64,000 nt of DNA, from assembly GCA_009911505.1 (NCBI GenBank), contig QXXL01000004.1:62001-126000 (forward strand). Reading direction: 5' to 3'. This DNA comes from Lachnospiraceae bacterium (lineage in GTDB: Bacteria > Bacillota > Clostridia > Lachnospirales > Lachnospiraceae). Under the pieces are notes generated by a model. The model saw only the letters and a list, made by a program, of their open reading frames with translations. It ran no database searches and had not been told where the DNA came from. Shown in pieces: positions 18,535 to 27,533 of this stretch (position 1 is its first letter; every line of letters starts with the position of its first letter). The translations under genes were made by a program, and so were the position numbers.

Positions 18535-18574
18535 TCGTATCCCTCCATTCTAAAAAGATTCTAAATTTTCTTAA

Positions 18575-18603
18575 ATTATAGAACATTTTATCCTGATTTT
18601 CAA
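18575..18603 (-). promoter_or_regulatory. promoter of the small protein-alaS-antiporter operon
   Basis: On the minus strand TTGAAA (18598-18603), a 17-bp spacer and TATAAT (18575-18580). No T-box leader for alaS was seen in the 40 bp that follow. Confidence 0.75.
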
Positions 18604-18633
18604 CTGAAAAGGTGAATAAATCATATTGAACTG

Positions 18634-20505
18634 CTAAATCAATCCAGACGCCCACTCCCTGATACGCTTTAACATATGCCCAATATCCTCCCCCAGCGCA
18701 TACCCACTGCAGTCAAATACCCGTTCCCTGGCTTCTAAGAGGTCTTCTGCTTTGCCTCTTCCCTGCGCATCCAAAAGCGCCAGCACAATCAGCCCTGCAT
18801 CCAGCAGGCTTTGTATATGCTGCAGGTTATTTCCATTTCCCCCGCCCTCTAAAGCCTGCATTGTATGGAAACCCATACGCAGCAGATAGCGCTCAGTATA
18901 ATTCATAGCTTCCTGTGTATCAGAACCAGGGTAAAATAAAATCAGCCCCGCTTTTTGTCCCATGCAGGATTCGCGCTCCAAAGCGCTGACATCACGGCCG
19001 TCACGTTTGAAAGCCTCTTCCGAAATAGTATGTATAATATTGCCATAAGCGGCCAGCGCCCCCGTTTCCCTGTCATAAAGGCGAAGTGTGCCTAAAGCGC
19101 GGCTTTCTTTTTCTCTGGTAACGGCTAATTGCTTAGAAAAGCACAGTTCACAGCGCGCCAGGCCATTTTTGGTAATATATTCCGCATACCTGTGCTCCCC
19201 AGTATTGACGTCAACCTGGTAGCAAATCTTAGTAACAGCTGCAGTCTGTGTAGCTGTACCAATCTGGAGCCGGTAGCGTTTCCCTTGAGCCAGCCTATTG
19301 TCTAAAGTCCACAAAAGGTCAGCTTCAATCCGGTCTGTTGCATCGAGCACATCTTCACCCGCCAAAATATAGCCACGCGCCGTATCCAGCTCACGATCCA
19401 GCTCAACCGTAACAGGATCTCCCGTACAAACGCTTTCTGCCGCCTGATCCATACGGTATAGGGCAGATACTTTAGCCCTTTGTGCGGTAGGATAGACAAA
19501 AACCCCGTCCCCAGGGCTCAGGCTGCCACATATCACCTCGCCCTGGATGGCGCGTTTTTTTACAACTGCCCCTTTCATCTGGCTGGACTTACAGACGCGT
19601 TGGATCGGCATACAAAAATAACCCGCCTGTGTGACTTTTGGAGCCTTTGCCTGCTGCAAGGCATCTAAAAGCGTCCCGCCAGAATACCAAGGCATTTCTA
19701 TGGATGGCTTTATAATATTTATGCCGCTTTTAGCCGCCACAGGAATGATCTGGCATTCACAGCCCGTATAGGCTTCCATCATCTGAGCGGCTTCTTCTGA
19801 AATCTGGCGGAATGCAGATTCCCGGCAAGACATTATGTCCATTTTGTTGACTGCAAATATAAAATTGCGGATCCCCATAAAATAGCAAATCCGGGTATGG
19901 CGCCTAGCCTGGGGCACAATCCCTTTGTTAGCGGCAACCATAATAATTGCCGTATCTGCCCCTGCAGCTGCAAACGCCATATTATGCGTATATTCTTCAT
20001 GGCCGGGTACATCCGCCATAAGGAAGCTGGTGTTTGCCCAGTCAAATGTGCTGTATGAAACTTGTACGGTAATACCCTGCCTGGCTTCTTCCTCTGTCAT
20101 ACCTGCCAGCAATGCGTAGTCCACACTGCCGTCCACACGCAGATAAGCCGGATTTGCACGGATTGCCCCTTGTTCTGCTTTAGATTTGGTATCGTAGAGT
20201 ATCCTTCCAATTAAAGTAGATTTGCCGTCGTCTACGCCGCCACAGGTAATCAGCCTGCCTACCTTTTCCTTTGCGGCAAACCGGGATATCATATGGAAGC
20301 CTTCTGCTGCTTCTTGATCCTGCCCAAAAGGGGGCAGGAACGGTTTTTCCGGGAAAACGGCTTTTGCTGCCAACTGCTTGATTAAGGCATATTGCTGTTC
20401 ATCGGATGCAGTAAGGGAATCTTCCAGCCCCTGGGCGTATAATTCGCGGATTTGGTAGATTGCCTCTCGTTCTATTTTATTGATAGGCATTGGTTGTTTT
20501 AGCAT
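18634..20505 (-). CDS. CysN-like sulfate adenylyltransferase GTPase subunit with degenerate C-terminal domain
   Basis: 623 residues. GTPase motifs are intact: GGVDDGKST (G1), RQGITVQ (G2), DVPGHE (G3, usually DTPGHE) and NKMD (G4). EF-Tu-like beta-barrel domains follow. The last about 150 residues sit where CysNC fusions carry APS kinase, but the expected P-loop GxxGSGKST is absent, with FYPGSDTQEA in its place. About 85 extra residues precede the GTPase domain. No cysD, cysC or sulfate transport gene is near; it ends the uppP-glgX operon instead. Its ATG (20505) lies 10 bp after the previous stop, with AGGGAGG before it. The family suggests sulfate activation, but the role here is open. Confidence 0.75.
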   Translation of the reverse strand: MLKQPMPINKIEREAIYQIRELYAQGLEDSLTASDEQQYALIKQLAAKAVFPEKPFLPPFGQDQEAAEGFHMISRFAAKEKVGRLITCGGVDDGKSTLIGRILYDTKSKAEQGAIRANPAYLRVDGSVDYALLAGMTEEEARQGITVQVSYSTFDWANTSFLMADVPGHEEYTHNMAFAAAGADTAIIMVAANKGIVPQARRHTRICYFMGIRNFIFAVNKMDIMSCRESAFRQISEEAAQMMEAYTGCECQIIPVAAKSGINIIKPSIEMPWYSGGTLLDALQQAKAPKVTQAGYFCMPIQRVCKSSQMKGAVVKKRAIQGEVICGSLSPGDGVFVYPTAQRAKVSALYRMDQAAESVCTGDPVTVELDRELDTARGYILAGEDVLDATDRIEADLLWTLDNRLAQGKRYRLQIGTATQTAAVTKICYQVDVNTGEHRYAEYITKNGLARCELCFSKQLAVTREKESRALGTLRLYDRETGALAAYGNIIHTISEEAFKRDGRDVSALERESCMGQKAGLILFYPGSDTQEAMNYTERYLLRMGFHTMQALEGGGNGNNLQHIQSLLDAGLIVLALLDAQGRGKAEDLLEARERVFDCSGYALGEDIGHMLKRIREWASGLI

Positions 20506-20515
20506 ATGGGCCTCC

Positions 20516-20965
20516 CTAAATATCCTCCTCGACACTCACGTCTGCCTGTGTCACCGAAAGCTCCACCTGCCCGCTCCCTTTCTTTGCAATCTGCATTAAA
20601 AGCACCCATAGAGCATGTACCTGCGATACCAGTACGGCATCTGCCTTTACGCTATGCTCAAGCAGGGTATGCAGGGAAAACAGGCGCACCCCAAGCGGGG
20701 GCAGGAAGATATAATTCATCGTACGCACCTGTGCCCCCGAGTTTTTAATCATTTCATACGAAATCATACAAAACTCTTCTCCCCTGTATTCGCAGTCATA
20801 ACTGACATAACATTCATCTACTGTCCACTCCTGCCCGTCTTCCTGAACGGTGTACTTTTCCTCATTCCCCTCCGTCGTCTGTACCACCAGTTTCCATTTT
20901 AGCTTCCCTTCCTGGGTTTCTTTATACATCTTCATCAAAGCCTGTACCAGTTCTTCCGGTTTCAT
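20516..20965 (-). CDS. protein of unknown function between srtB and cysN-like gene
   Basis: 149 residues, acidic at both ends, no signal peptide. The N-terminal half looks like beta strands (WKLVVQTTEGNEEKYTVQEDG), followed by a moderately hydrophobic stretch (MNYIFLPPLGVRLFSLHTLLEH) and a helical VHALWVLLMQIA. I do not recognise a family. It starts 2 bp after the sortase stop and ends 10 bp before the CysN-like start, so it is a real operon member. It may work with the CysN-like protein; this is a guess from position only. Confidence 0.7.
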   Translation of the reverse strand: MKPEELVQALMKMYKETQEGKLKWKLVVQTTEGNEEKYTVQEDGQEWTVDECYVSYDCEYRGEEFCMISYEMIKNSGAQVRTMNYIFLPPLGVRLFSLHTLLEHSVKADAVLVSQVHALWVLLMQIAKKGSGQVELSVTQADVSVEEDI

Positions 20966-20967
20966 CC

Positions 20968-21774
20968 TTATTCTCCTCCAATCATTTTTCCATGGACCAC
21001 AAACCGCCTCCCTGCCACAGAACAGGTCGAAAGGGTGATAATTTTATCTTCCCTGCCTATGGCAGCCTTTGTATCCGTACTCCTCCTTTGCCAAAGCTTT
21101 TCCACAAATTCTGCGAAAACCTCATCTGCCGCAAAGCCGACCTGGTACGCTATATCATCCTGCGCGGCCTCATACCAGGCAAAAACCTCATACCTAAAAT
21201 ACCCTTCTGGCGTATAAACAGTAAAAAAACGGTTTTCCTTATAATAGTCCGGATCTGCCCCGTACCATTTCAATTTTCCAAACATCGTCCCGTCTTTTCT
21301 GTTATGCCCGTACAAAATCGTATGAGGGTCTTTAAAATCCGGCGAACATAAAGACTCCATAAAAATACTCCCGGCATCATTTGGTGTCCGGTCTGCCAAG
21401 GTATACAAATACTCCTGGTTATCCTTCCCCTGCAAGAGGGGATAGGAAATACCATTATGATCAAACAAAAGCCAGCCAATTATATCTTCGTTGATCCCCT
21501 TCAAATAAGTAAAGTCGATCTCAACGCTACGGCAGTCAGATTCTGCCCCTGTTTGCACACTGTTTCCTGCGCTTTCACCGCCAATCCCCCCGGATCCGCC
21601 CCCTCCCACATCCACTACGGCAGCCTGCCCCAGCTTTTGATACACTTTGGGGCCTTTTTGATAATCGATACCAGTATGGATTAACATGTAAAGGGCAGAT
21701 ACTACAAAGATTCCCCCTATAAAACCAGCAAGCCTTCTGAGGTTAAAATTTGCGGATCCGGATCGCTTCATCAT
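20968..21774 (-). CDS. srtB: class B sortase
   Basis: Membrane-anchored transpeptidase of 268 residues that attaches surface proteins to the cell wall. One N-terminal transmembrane helix (about 14-32) is followed by a Gly/Ser-rich linker and the sortase barrel. Catalytic His is in LYGHNRKDGTMFGKL, Cys in TLSTCSVAG and Arg in GRRFVVHG. The SrtB-type TLSTC and the long segment before it place it in class B. No NPQTN-like substrate gene is adjacent. The start overlaps the greA end by about 30 bp, so it is coupled to greA. Two adjacent ATG codons (21774, 21771) could each serve. Confidence 0.92.
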   Translation of the reverse strand: MMKRSGSANFNLRRLAGFIGGIFVVSALYMLIHTGIDYQKGPKVYQKLGQAAVVDVGGGGSGGIGGESAGNSVQTGAESDCRSVEIDFTYLKGINEDIIGWLLFDHNGISYPLLQGKDNQEYLYTLADRTPNDAGSIFMESLCSPDFKDPHTILYGHNRKDGTMFGKLKWYGADPDYYKENRFFTVYTPEGYFRYEVFAWYEAAQDDIAYQVGFAADEVFAEFVEKLWQRRSTDTKAAIGREDKIITLSTCSVAGRRFVVHGKMIGGE

Positions 21775-22246
21775 CTACCTGTTTTCCAATGGATTTAATT
21801 ACAATATGGTAACTGTACCCTTCATTTACCTGCACTTTCACCCGATCGCCCACCTTATGCCCAAACACTGCCTTCCCAATCGGCGATTCAGTACTGATAA
21901 GCCCTTTTAAAGAATTGCCGCGGACTGTCGTCACAATTGTAAATTCCTCTGTTTCGCCATCCTCCTCAAAATATACCTCAACCGTATTGTTAAGCCCTAC
22001 CTCATCCTCTTTCGAATCATCAGACACCACCTTAGCGGTTTTAATCATCCGCTCCAAATAGCGGATACGGCTTTCATTTTGGTTTTTATCCTTTTTAGCC
22101 GCATGGTATTCAAAATTTTCACTCAAATCCCCATGCGCCCTGGCTTCCTTTACTGCCTCTAACGCTTCTTTACGCACTACAAGCTTGCGGTACTCAATCT
22201 CCTCCTCCATTTTTTGTATATCCTTTTGCGTCAGTTCGTCGTACAT
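21743..22246 (-). CDS. greA: transcription elongation factor GreA
   Basis: 167 residues. Rescues backtracked RNA polymerase by stimulating transcript cleavage. The N-terminal coiled coil carries the catalytic acidic tip (ARAHGDLSENFEYHAAK). The C-terminal FKBP-like domain contains STESPIGKAVFGHKVGD. The start at 22246 gives MYDELTQKDIQK and is preceded by AAGGAGA; the open frame extends 28 codons further, but into the glycosylase end. Confidence 0.96.
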   Translation of the reverse strand: MYDELTQKDIQKMEEEIEYRKLVVRKEALEAVKEARAHGDLSENFEYHAAKKDKNQNESRIRYLERMIKTAKVVSDDSKEDEVGLNNTVEVYFEEDGETEEFTIVTTVRGNSLKGLISTESPIGKAVFGHKVGDRVKVQVNEGYSYHIVIKSIGKQVDDEAIRIRKF

Positions 22247-22302
22247 TTGATTTCTCCTTTTTGCATTCCATATGCTTTTTATGCGGGATGGCGTATTCTG
22301 TT

Positions 22303-22797
22303 TTATGAACAGCTCAAAACCCTCTTCCATGCCGATTCTAACCTCTCTATAGAAAACGCTGCATTTGCCGGGCTAGTCGATGGCAGCCCTACCGCTTTTA
22401 CCCCAGTCACAGGCTCAAGATATTTACGGTATAGGCTTTCTGCCTTTTTCCCATTTGCATATACAGCTTTTATCCCGGCCTCTTTTAAAATCATCCCGAC
22501 ATCGTTCACCACCACAGCCCCAATACTGCTGTCGCTCGATCCTTCAATCTCGCAGCTTTCAATGACATCCCAGAGCGCAATATGGTGCCTTTTTAAAAAA
22601 GCCTTTTTCTGAGGGATATTCTTTGGAACTTTTTCCTGATACAATAAAGCAAGCAGCTTCCAAAACCTGTTCATCGGATGCCCATAATAAAACCCTTCCT
22701 CCCTCGATTTCACCGACGGAAAGCTCCCCAAAATCAAAATCCTTGAATCCAAATCATAACAGGGGCCAAATTCATGGGTCTGCCGCGCCCTATTCAT
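22303..22797 (-). CDS. DNA-deoxyinosine glycosylase (UDG superfamily)
   Basis: 164 residues. Removes deaminated bases from DNA. The motif LGSFPSVKSREEGFYYGHP followed by NRFWKLL is characteristic of the UDG family 6 / hypoxanthine glycosylase group, and PSTSPAN matches the second conserved loop. Its ATG lies inside the last codons of glgX (8-bp overlap), so translation is coupled. The combination with glycogen and transcription genes looks like operon convenience rather than shared function. Confidence 0.85.
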   Translation of the reverse strand: MNRARQTHEFGPCYDLDSRILILGSFPSVKSREEGFYYGHPMNRFWKLLALLYQEKVPKNIPQKKAFLKRHHIALWDVIESCEIEGSSDSSIGAVVVNDVGMILKEAGIKAVYANGKKAESLYRKYLEPVTGVKAVGLPSTSPANAAFSIERLESAWKRVLSCS

Positions 22798-24880
22798 AGA
22801 CCTTCCCCACCTCAAATACCATAACCGACCGCTCCCTAATCCAAATATCCTCTTCCGGTTTTACCGCTTTACGGGCAATGCCTTCTTCTTCAAACGTATC
22901 CACAGCCTGATACCAGCAGGCTCCAAGCGGCAGCTTAGGCAGGCGGATCGTAAGGGCTTCCCAATATGTATTGATTGCCACATAAACACAATCGTCCTCC
23001 CCGCCTGTACGCCCGGCATACATTATCCCTGCATAATGGGCATCGCCCGAAAAATTTGTCTCCCAGGGGACAACGTCATGGGCGCTCAGCTCCGGAAATC
23101 CAAAACTACATGCAGCCGTATGCATACGCACCGGATCGTGCTTTTTGCGGAATGCAATCATATATTTGAAAAATTCAAACAGGCTTTTATGCTTCTTTAA
23201 AAGCCCCCAGTCCAGCCACGAAATAATATTGTCCTGGCAGTACGGGTTGTTATTCCCAAACTGCGTATTGCCAAATTCATCCCCAGCCAAAAACATTGGA
23301 ATCCCCCTGCTTAAAAATAGCACGGCCGCCGCATTTTTAATCATACGCATACGCAGGCGGTTAATATCGGGATTGTCTGTCTCTCCTTCTGCACCGCAGT
23401 TCCAGCTTACGTTGTCATTGGAGCCGTCCGTATTGTCCCAGCCGTTTGCTTCATTGTGTTTCTCATTATACGCATACAAATCATAGAGCGTAAAACCGTC
23501 GTGGCAGGTAATAAAATTCACGGACGCCTTACAGCCAACCCGGTCATCATACAGATCCTCCGATCCGAAAATCCGGGTCACTGCCAGGCCCGCCTTACCG
23601 TTGTCCCCTTTTAAGAAGGAACGCATGTCGTCACGGTACCTCCCGTTCCATTCCACCCAGCGGTTCCAGGACGGGAAATCGCCCACCTGGTAAAGCCCGC
23701 CGGCATCCCATGCCTCGGCAATCAGCTTAACGTTCCCTAAAATCGGGTCAAATGCAAGCGACTGTAAAAGCGGCGGCTTGCTCATCGGCGAACCGTCCTC
23801 ATTGCGCCCTAAAATACTTGCAAGGTCGAACCGGAACCCGTCAATCCGGTAGGTAATCACCCAGTAACGCAGGCATTCCAAAATCATCTGCTGCACAATC
23901 GGATGGTTGCAGTTTAAGGTATTGCCGCAGCCGCTAAAGTTGTAATAGTAGCCGTCCGGCGTTAAAATATAATAAATCTGGTTGTCAAGCCCCTTAAACG
24001 AAATAACCGGCCCGTTTTCATTGCCCTCTGCCGTATGGTTAAACACTACATCCAGGTAAATTTCCAATCCGTTCTCATGCAGCTTTTTGATCAGGTGCTT
24101 TAATTCGTTGCCCTCCTGGTTGTACTCCACCTTCGACGCATAGCTGGTATTCGGCGCGAAAAAGCTGACCGTATTATAGCCCCAATAATCCAAAAGCTGC
24201 TTGCCGCCATGCTCCCTGAAATCTTTCATTTCGTCAAATTCAAAAATCGGCATCAGCTCCACTGCCGTTACGCCAAGCTCCAATAGGTACGGGATTTTCT
24301 CAATAATCCCTTCAAACGTCCCTGGGCTTCGCACACCGGAAGAAATGTCCTTCGTAAATCCCCGCACATGCATTTCATAAATGACTGTATCCTCTAGTGG
24401 CGTCAGCAGCGGCTTGGCGTCCTCCCAATCGAAATCATCCCTTACCACCCTTGCATGGTATGGGTTCTTTACAGACTCCACTCGCCTTCCCCAGACGCTT
24501 TGCCCCGTTACTGCTTTTGCATATGGATCCAGCAGCACGTTTTCCCTGTTAAAAATCAGCCCGTTTTTCGGATCAAACGGCCCTTCTACCCGGTATGCAT
24601 ACTCAAACTCCTCAATCTGAAGTCCAAATACAATCATCGAATACACATTCCCGACACGGTAATTTTCCGGGAACGGTATCACCGCGTAGGGCTCATGCTC
24701 CGTCCTGTGGAACAAAAGCAGCTCACAGCAAGTCGCCTGGTTAGAGTGAATAGTAAAATTCACCCCGCCCGGGATAGCCGTCGCCCCGTTGATTTCAAAA
24801 ATGCCAGGCCTAACCTTATACCCGCCGATCTCGTCAAGCGGTATCAGGTGATACCTTGATTCTGGTAAAATTGGTTTCAT
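22790..24880 (-). CDS. glgX: glycogen debranching enzyme, GlgX/isoamylase type
   Basis: 696 residues. Hydrolyses alpha-1,6 branches in glycogen. The N-terminal CBM48 domain (about 15-130) is followed by a GH13 barrel with YEMHVRGFT, LDVVFNHTAEG, the nucleophile Asp in RIDGFRFDLAS, acid Glu in LIAEAWDAGG and third acid in FITCHDGFT. Size is normal. It begins 9 bp after uppP. No other glg genes are in the window. Confidence 0.95.
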   Translation of the reverse strand: MKPILPESRYHLIPLDEIGGYKVRPGIFEINGATAIPGGVNFTIHSNQATCCELLLFHRTEHEPYAVIPFPENYRVGNVYSMIVFGLQIEEFEYAYRVEGPFDPKNGLIFNRENVLLDPYAKAVTGQSVWGRRVESVKNPYHARVVRDDFDWEDAKPLLTPLEDTVIYEMHVRGFTKDISSGVRSPGTFEGIIEKIPYLLELGVTAVELMPIFEFDEMKDFREHGGKQLLDYWGYNTVSFFAPNTSYASKVEYNQEGNELKHLIKKLHENGLEIYLDVVFNHTAEGNENGPVISFKGLDNQIYYILTPDGYYYNFSGCGNTLNCNHPIVQQMILECLRYWVITYRIDGFRFDLASILGRNEDGSPMSKPPLLQSLAFDPILGNVKLIAEAWDAGGLYQVGDFPSWNRWVEWNGRYRDDMRSFLKGDNGKAGLAVTRIFGSEDLYDDRVGCKASVNFITCHDGFTLYDLYAYNEKHNEANGWDNTDGSNDNVSWNCGAEGETDNPDINRLRMRMIKNAAAVLFLSRGIPMFLAGDEFGNTQFGNNNPYCQDNIISWLDWGLLKKHKSLFEFFKYMIAFRKKHDPVRMHTAACSFGFPELSAHDVVPWETNFSGDAHYAGIMYAGRTGGEDDCVYVAINTYWEALTIRLPKLPLGACWYQAVDTFEEEGIARKAVKPEEDIWIRERSVMVFEVGKVYE

Positions 24881-24889
24881 ATATCCACC

Positions 24890-25711
24890 CTATCCTCTCC
24901 ATGTAAAATATAAAAGCACTAATGCCCCAAGCGCAATCCTATACCAGCCAAATACCTTAAAATCGTGCTTTTTGATATACCCCATCAAAAACCGGATGAC
25001 TACTAGCGATACTAAAAAAGCCGTCGCCATCCCAATAAGCAGTATCACAAGCTCCGCTGAAGTAAACGTAAGCCCAAATTTTAAAAGCTTCATCAGGCTT
25101 GCGCCAAACATCACCGGGATTGCCAAAAAAAACGTAAATTCCGCTGCGATCCCCCTTGAAACCCCAAGCAGGATCCCTCCTAAAATCGTTGCGCCCGAAC
25201 GGCTTGTTCCGGGGAATACGGCTGCAATTACCTGAAACATACCAATCCAAAACGCCGTCATCCAGGTAATCTCTGCAATAGACTGCACCCTCGGGCACTT
25301 TGTTTTATTGCGGTTTTCGATCCAGATAAATGCTACGCCAAATACAATGAGAGCAAGCGCAATAACCAGATAATTGTAAAATAGTTCCTCGATCACATCT
25401 CCAAATGCCAGTTCCGCCACAGCTGCCGGAATACATGCCACGACGATTTTAAACCACATAATAAATGTGTCCTGCCGGATAAAGCACTTCTCTTTCGCAG
25501 AAAACGGCCAAATCTGCTTCCAAAACAGCACTACAACAGCAAAAATCGCCCCCAGCTGGATCACGACTTCAAACATGCTAAAAAACTCCTCCGACACGTC
25601 TAGCCGGACAAACTCATTCAGCAAAATAAGATGCCCTGTACTGCTAATGGGAAGCCATTCGGTAATGCCCTCCACAATTCCGAAAAACACTGCTTTCAAT
25701 AATTCCAACAT
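24890..25711 (-). CDS. uppP: undecaprenyl-diphosphatase
   Basis: 273-residue membrane protein that recycles undecaprenyl pyrophosphate for cell-wall synthesis and gives some bacitracin resistance. Signature segments are EGITEWLPISSTGHLILL near the N-terminus and PGTSRSGATILGG in the middle, with about eight hydrophobic helices. The start at 25711 has GGAGG five bases upstream; the ATG five codons earlier overlaps that site. It is the first gene of a seven-gene operon. Confidence 0.96.
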   Translation of the reverse strand: MLELLKAVFFGIVEGITEWLPISSTGHLILLNEFVRLDVSEEFFSMFEVVIQLGAIFAVVVLFWKQIWPFSAKEKCFIRQDTFIMWFKIVVACIPAAVAELAFGDVIEELFYNYLVIALALIVFGVAFIWIENRNKTKCPRVQSIAEITWMTAFWIGMFQVIAAVFPGTSRSGATILGGILLGVSRGIAAEFTFFLAIPVMFGASLMKLLKFGLTFTSAELVILLIGMATAFLVSLVVIRFLMGYIKKHDFKVFGWYRIALGALVLLYFTWRG

Positions 25712-25790
25712 AGTAACCTCCATCATTTTATAGTCTATCCTATCGCATGTTCCGGCAAATTATGACCTGCCTGGAAAAACTGTTAAAACT

Positions 25791-25819
25791 ATTGTATCCA
25801 AAAACGGATCCAAAATCAA
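25791..25819 (-). promoter_or_regulatory. promoter of the uppP operon
   Basis: On the minus strand TTGATT (25814-25819), a 17-bp spacer and TACAAT (25791-25796), 80 bp before the uppP start. Confidence 0.65.
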
Positions 25820-25820
25820 T

Positions 25821-25843
25821 GCAGAATTAAGTATAAATTCTGC
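25821..25843 (-). terminator. inverted repeat, possible weak terminator after the M15 peptidase
   Basis: GCAGAATT and AATTCTGC form an 8-bp stem with a 7-nt loop. Only TTTT within ATTGATTTTGG follows on the minus strand, so termination is uncertain. It abuts the -35 of the uppP promoter and could equally be an operator. Confidence 0.35.
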
Positions 25844-25901
25844 TCCTATAAACTGGTTCGTTACATGCGGCTGTATGCCCCTGGTTTCCAGACTTCAATT
25901 C

Positions 25902-26867
25902 CTATCCGGATGGAGTACTAGAGCGTGTTTTTTCAAAATGCTGGTAATCCTTTACACTGTCCCAGCTTCCTCCCCAGGTAAACCCGGCATCTGTAAATAG
26001 CTTATATGCCAAATCCTGTTCATCGATCTTATATAAAAAATCTCCTCCACGGTCCGCATATGCTTCACTGCCCTTGGGCTGGCAGGCTATCCCCCCATTC
26101 AAGTCCGTTTTTACATATGGGTTGTATTTAGGGTTTACATCCACTGCCATGCCATAGCTGTGGTTCGACAGCCTGCTGCTTCCCGCAATCGTCCTATAAT
26201 TAAAGGCGGATGTATTGTTCGCCTGCATAGACGCTTCATCGTCTGCATCATAATCATCCACCAGCACCATCCTTTCAATTGGATAGCGGTTTTCATAGAG
26301 TGTTTGGAAAATCTCCAGGATATCCGCTTCAATAGCCTGATTTACAATCATTTCACCCACATAAGTATTTTGATCCGGCCCAAAATAAAGCATCCGTAAA
26401 TAAGACAAATCCGCAGGCAGAACTGTTTCATTTGGCGTGTAGGATTTGCCGTTAATACGGCCTAACACCGCCTCGTCAATCCCCGCCGCATAAAACAAAC
26501 GATCGGCAAGCTCTTCCCTTACTATCCCGGCAGACACAAGCTCCCCCGCGGAAAGGCCTAAAACCCTCTGGTACTCCTGCTCCAAAACCGCCGCTTCTAT
26601 AGCTTCTGTATCCTTGGCCCCTGCCTTTTCCTGAAAATCAGGGGCATTTTCCACCGGGTTTTTATGCTCAAAGCCCGCTAATTCTGTACCGTGGCCTTCC
26701 GTCGCATACGTCTCGACATCCTGCGCACCCCCTCTTGCCAAACCAGGGATACCCCCATTTAAAATCCCAGCTTTCAAAAGTAAAATAGCCCCCGCTACAA
26801 GCACGCCAAAAACCACCCCGGCAAATGGCTGCCTGCTATTTTTCCCATTCCTCTTGCGATATTCCAT
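25902..26867 (-). CDS. membrane-anchored M15-family peptidase (D-Ala-D-Ala carboxypeptidase-like)
   Basis: 321 residues. One N-terminal transmembrane helix (GVVFGVLVAGAILLL) precedes a long linker of low conservation. The C-terminal domain has the zinc ligands of the M15 fold: SNHSYGMAVDVNP (His, Asp) and YQHFE (His). Members cut D,D- or L,D-bonds in peptidoglycan stem peptides; the exact bond is not decidable. The start at 26867 is two bases after the stop of the broken transporter, so it belongs to that transcript. Confidence 0.82.
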   Translation of the reverse strand: MEYRKRNGKNSRQPFAGVVFGVLVAGAILLLKAGILNGGIPGLARGGAQDVETYATEGHGTELAGFEHKNPVENAPDFQEKAGAKDTEAIEAAVLEQEYQRVLGLSAGELVSAGIVREELADRLFYAAGIDEAVLGRINGKSYTPNETVLPADLSYLRMLYFGPDQNTYVGEMIVNQAIEADILEIFQTLYENRYPIERMVLVDDYDADDEASMQANNTSAFNYRTIAGSSRLSNHSYGMAVDVNPKYNPYVKTDLNGGIACQPKGSEAYADRGGDFLYKIDEQDLAYKLFTDAGFTWGGSWDSVKDYQHFEKTRSSTPSG

Positions 26868-26868
26868 A

Positions 26869-27533
26869 TCAATCACCCACATTCGTCATATTCTGCACCC
26901 AAACCCGTTTTTTCACCAGGACAAACCCGATGATACATTTAAAAATTTCAATTGCCTGGCAGCAAAAATATACCCATACAATATCCATCCCCGTAAACCT
27001 TGTCAGCACAAACGCCAGCGGGATATCCACCACCCACATATACACACTGTCAAATAAAAAGGTAATAAATGTTTTCCCGCCAGAACGCAGGGTAAAATAC
27101 GCTGCATGCAGAAACGCATACAACGGCATCATTGCAGACGCAATCCGGATAAACTGCGCCGCCGTGCCAAGCGACCACATAATTTCATTGACAAGAAGCG
27201 GCTTTCCCTTCAATAAAATCTGCTTTACAAGCCCTTTGGGGACAGCCATCCTCTGATAAGCGCCCTCCATAAACGGATTTTTCTGCTTATGCGCATGTGT
27301 CCAGGTTACAATTATGCCGCACTCTACAAACCGTGCAATTACCGTTGCAGCCGCTGCCACCCAAAAATGCCTGCTGCAGAAACGCAGCCAGTACCAACGC
27401 GCCCTACCATAATATTATCCAGCAAGCTTACAAAATTCGTAATCCCGTTTTGAATCATAACCGGAACTGCAATCAATAGGATCATTTTATAAAAATGCCT
27501 GTCCCCAATCAGTAATTTCCGGAAATTATTCAT
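26869..27533 (-). pseudogene. MATE-family efflux transporter remnant with two internal deletions
   Basis: A full MATE transporter has about 450 residues. Here the first about 48 (MNNFRKLLIGDRHFYKMILL...DNIMVGRVGT) are intact. Then the frame shifts near 27360-27385 and the sequence jumps to the middle of the family (TVIARFVECGIIVTWTHAHKQKNPF). A second jump follows LLVNEIMWSLG, going directly to FIRIASAMMPLYAFLHAAYFTLRSGG near the C-terminus. So at least two blocks of helices are missing. It cannot be a working transporter. It overlaps the hemD end by 8 bp and was once part of that operon. Confidence 0.85.
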
